A stretch of 14,842 bases of DNA from Alphaproteobacteria bacterium (GTDB lineage Bacteria; Pseudomonadota; Alphaproteobacteria; Elsterales; Elsteraceae), in assembly GCA_013297545.1 (NCBI GenBank), contig JAAFHH010000022.1, forward strand, positions 1 to 14,842, written 5' to 3'. Made by a program: the position numbers and the translations under genes. Numbering within the stretch: the first letter of the stretch is position 1; every line of letters starts with the position of its first letter. The notes under the pieces are model-generated. The model did no database searches. It had not been told where the DNA came from and was given only the letters and a program-made list of their open reading frames with translations. This document shows, piece after piece, positions 14,450 through 14,842 of the stretch.

Positions 14450-14842
14450 TGCTCAAAGCGTTCTTGACCTTTGAGCGGCTGGTGACCCGCCTCGTGCTGT
14501 GGCTTGCGTGTCTTGCCATGGCCGTGGCGGTTGCCGCCGGCATGTACCAGGTGATCGCGCGGTTTGTGCTCTCGCAGCCGTCGACCTGGTCCGAAGCGTT
14601 GGTGCGCACGGCGCTGATTTGGATGGCGCTGCTGGGATTGGTGGCGGCGATCCGATCGGGCGCACTGGTCTCGATCGATCTCTGCCACCGGCTGGTCAAA
14701 GGCCCGTGGAAGCGGGCGATCGAGGCGGTGCACCTGGTCGCCACCGTCGTGCTGATGGGCGTGACCGCCTGGTTCGGGGTGGTGATGGCCCAGCGTGTCC
14801 AATTCCAGAACCTAGCCGGCCTGGAGGTCTCGATCGCCTGGG
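14449..14842 (+). CDS. TRAP transporter small permease subunit (DctQ family), truncated by window end
   Basis: Starts with GTG at 14449, overlapping the stop of the binding-protein gene by one base. It reads through 131 codons to the window end with no stop. It has hydrophobic segments (VLWLACLAMAVAVAAGMYQVIARFVL, ALIWMALLGLVAAIRSG, HLVATVVLMGVTAWFGVVMA) and the DctQ-type motif PSTWSEALVRTALIWMALLG (SxxWxEE-like). VSIDLCHRL after the second helix also fits. It forms the small membrane component between the binding protein and the large DctM permease, which should follow downstream. The missing 3' end is only a few tens of codons, judging from typical DctQ length. Confidence 0.9.
   Translation, partial: MLKAFLTFERLVTRLVLWLACLAMAVAVAAGMYQVIARFVLSQPSTWSEALVRTALIWMALLGLVAAIRSGALVSIDLCHRLVKGPWKRAIEAVHLVATVVLMGVTAWFGVVMAQRVQFQNLAGLEVSIAW

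Overview
The window comes from a GC-rich (about 65% by eye) chromosome of a motile, metabolically versatile proteobacterium, most likely an alphaproteobacterium. Signs of this are GC-rich codon use, a methyl-accepting chemotaxis protein, a TRAP dicarboxylate-type transporter, a PhaB-type acetoacetyl-CoA reductase and an HmgA/FahA homogentisate pathway. This is inference from gene content; no rRNA or tRNA is present to confirm it.

Layout. 1-1092 (-): 5' part of a chemotaxis receptor whose C-terminus lies beyond the window. 1093-1238: divergent intergenic region holding a tandem 33-bp repeat whose core is a palindrome. 1239-2733 (+): two tandem acetoacetate-decarboxylase (ADC) family genes. The first keeps the catalytic residues; the second has lost the Schiff-base lysine and two glutamates. 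2734-2899: intergenic region packed with TATCCG/CGGATA inverted repeats, followed by two translationally coupled P-loop ATPase genes (2900-6099, +). The second is a chimera: its first ~385 residues are GC-rich like the host, its last ~270 residues are strongly AT-rich. 6103-8254 (-): a YHYH-domain secreted protein downstream of a Wzx-like flippase, converging on the ATPase operon with only 3 bp between stop codons. 8396-9145 (+): a divergent UMP-kinase-like protein. 9304-10029 (+): acetoacetyl-CoA reductase with a strong terminator. 10146-12748 (+): hmgA-fahA operon for homogentisate breakdown. 12819-13430 (+): GNAT acetyltransferase. 13490-end (+): TRAP solute-binding protein and the start of its small membrane subunit.

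How the genes relate. Several loci touch acetoacetate: HmgA and FahA lie on the route that ends in fumarate plus acetoacetate, the ADC-family genes may act on acetoacetate or a related keto acid, and PhaB acts on acetoacetyl-CoA. These look like ordinary host metabolism. The ATPase pair with its repeat-rich promoter and recombined AT-rich C-terminus looks like an accessory module, plausibly a defence or conflict system. No nuclease or other effector motif was recognised, so that role is a hypothesis.
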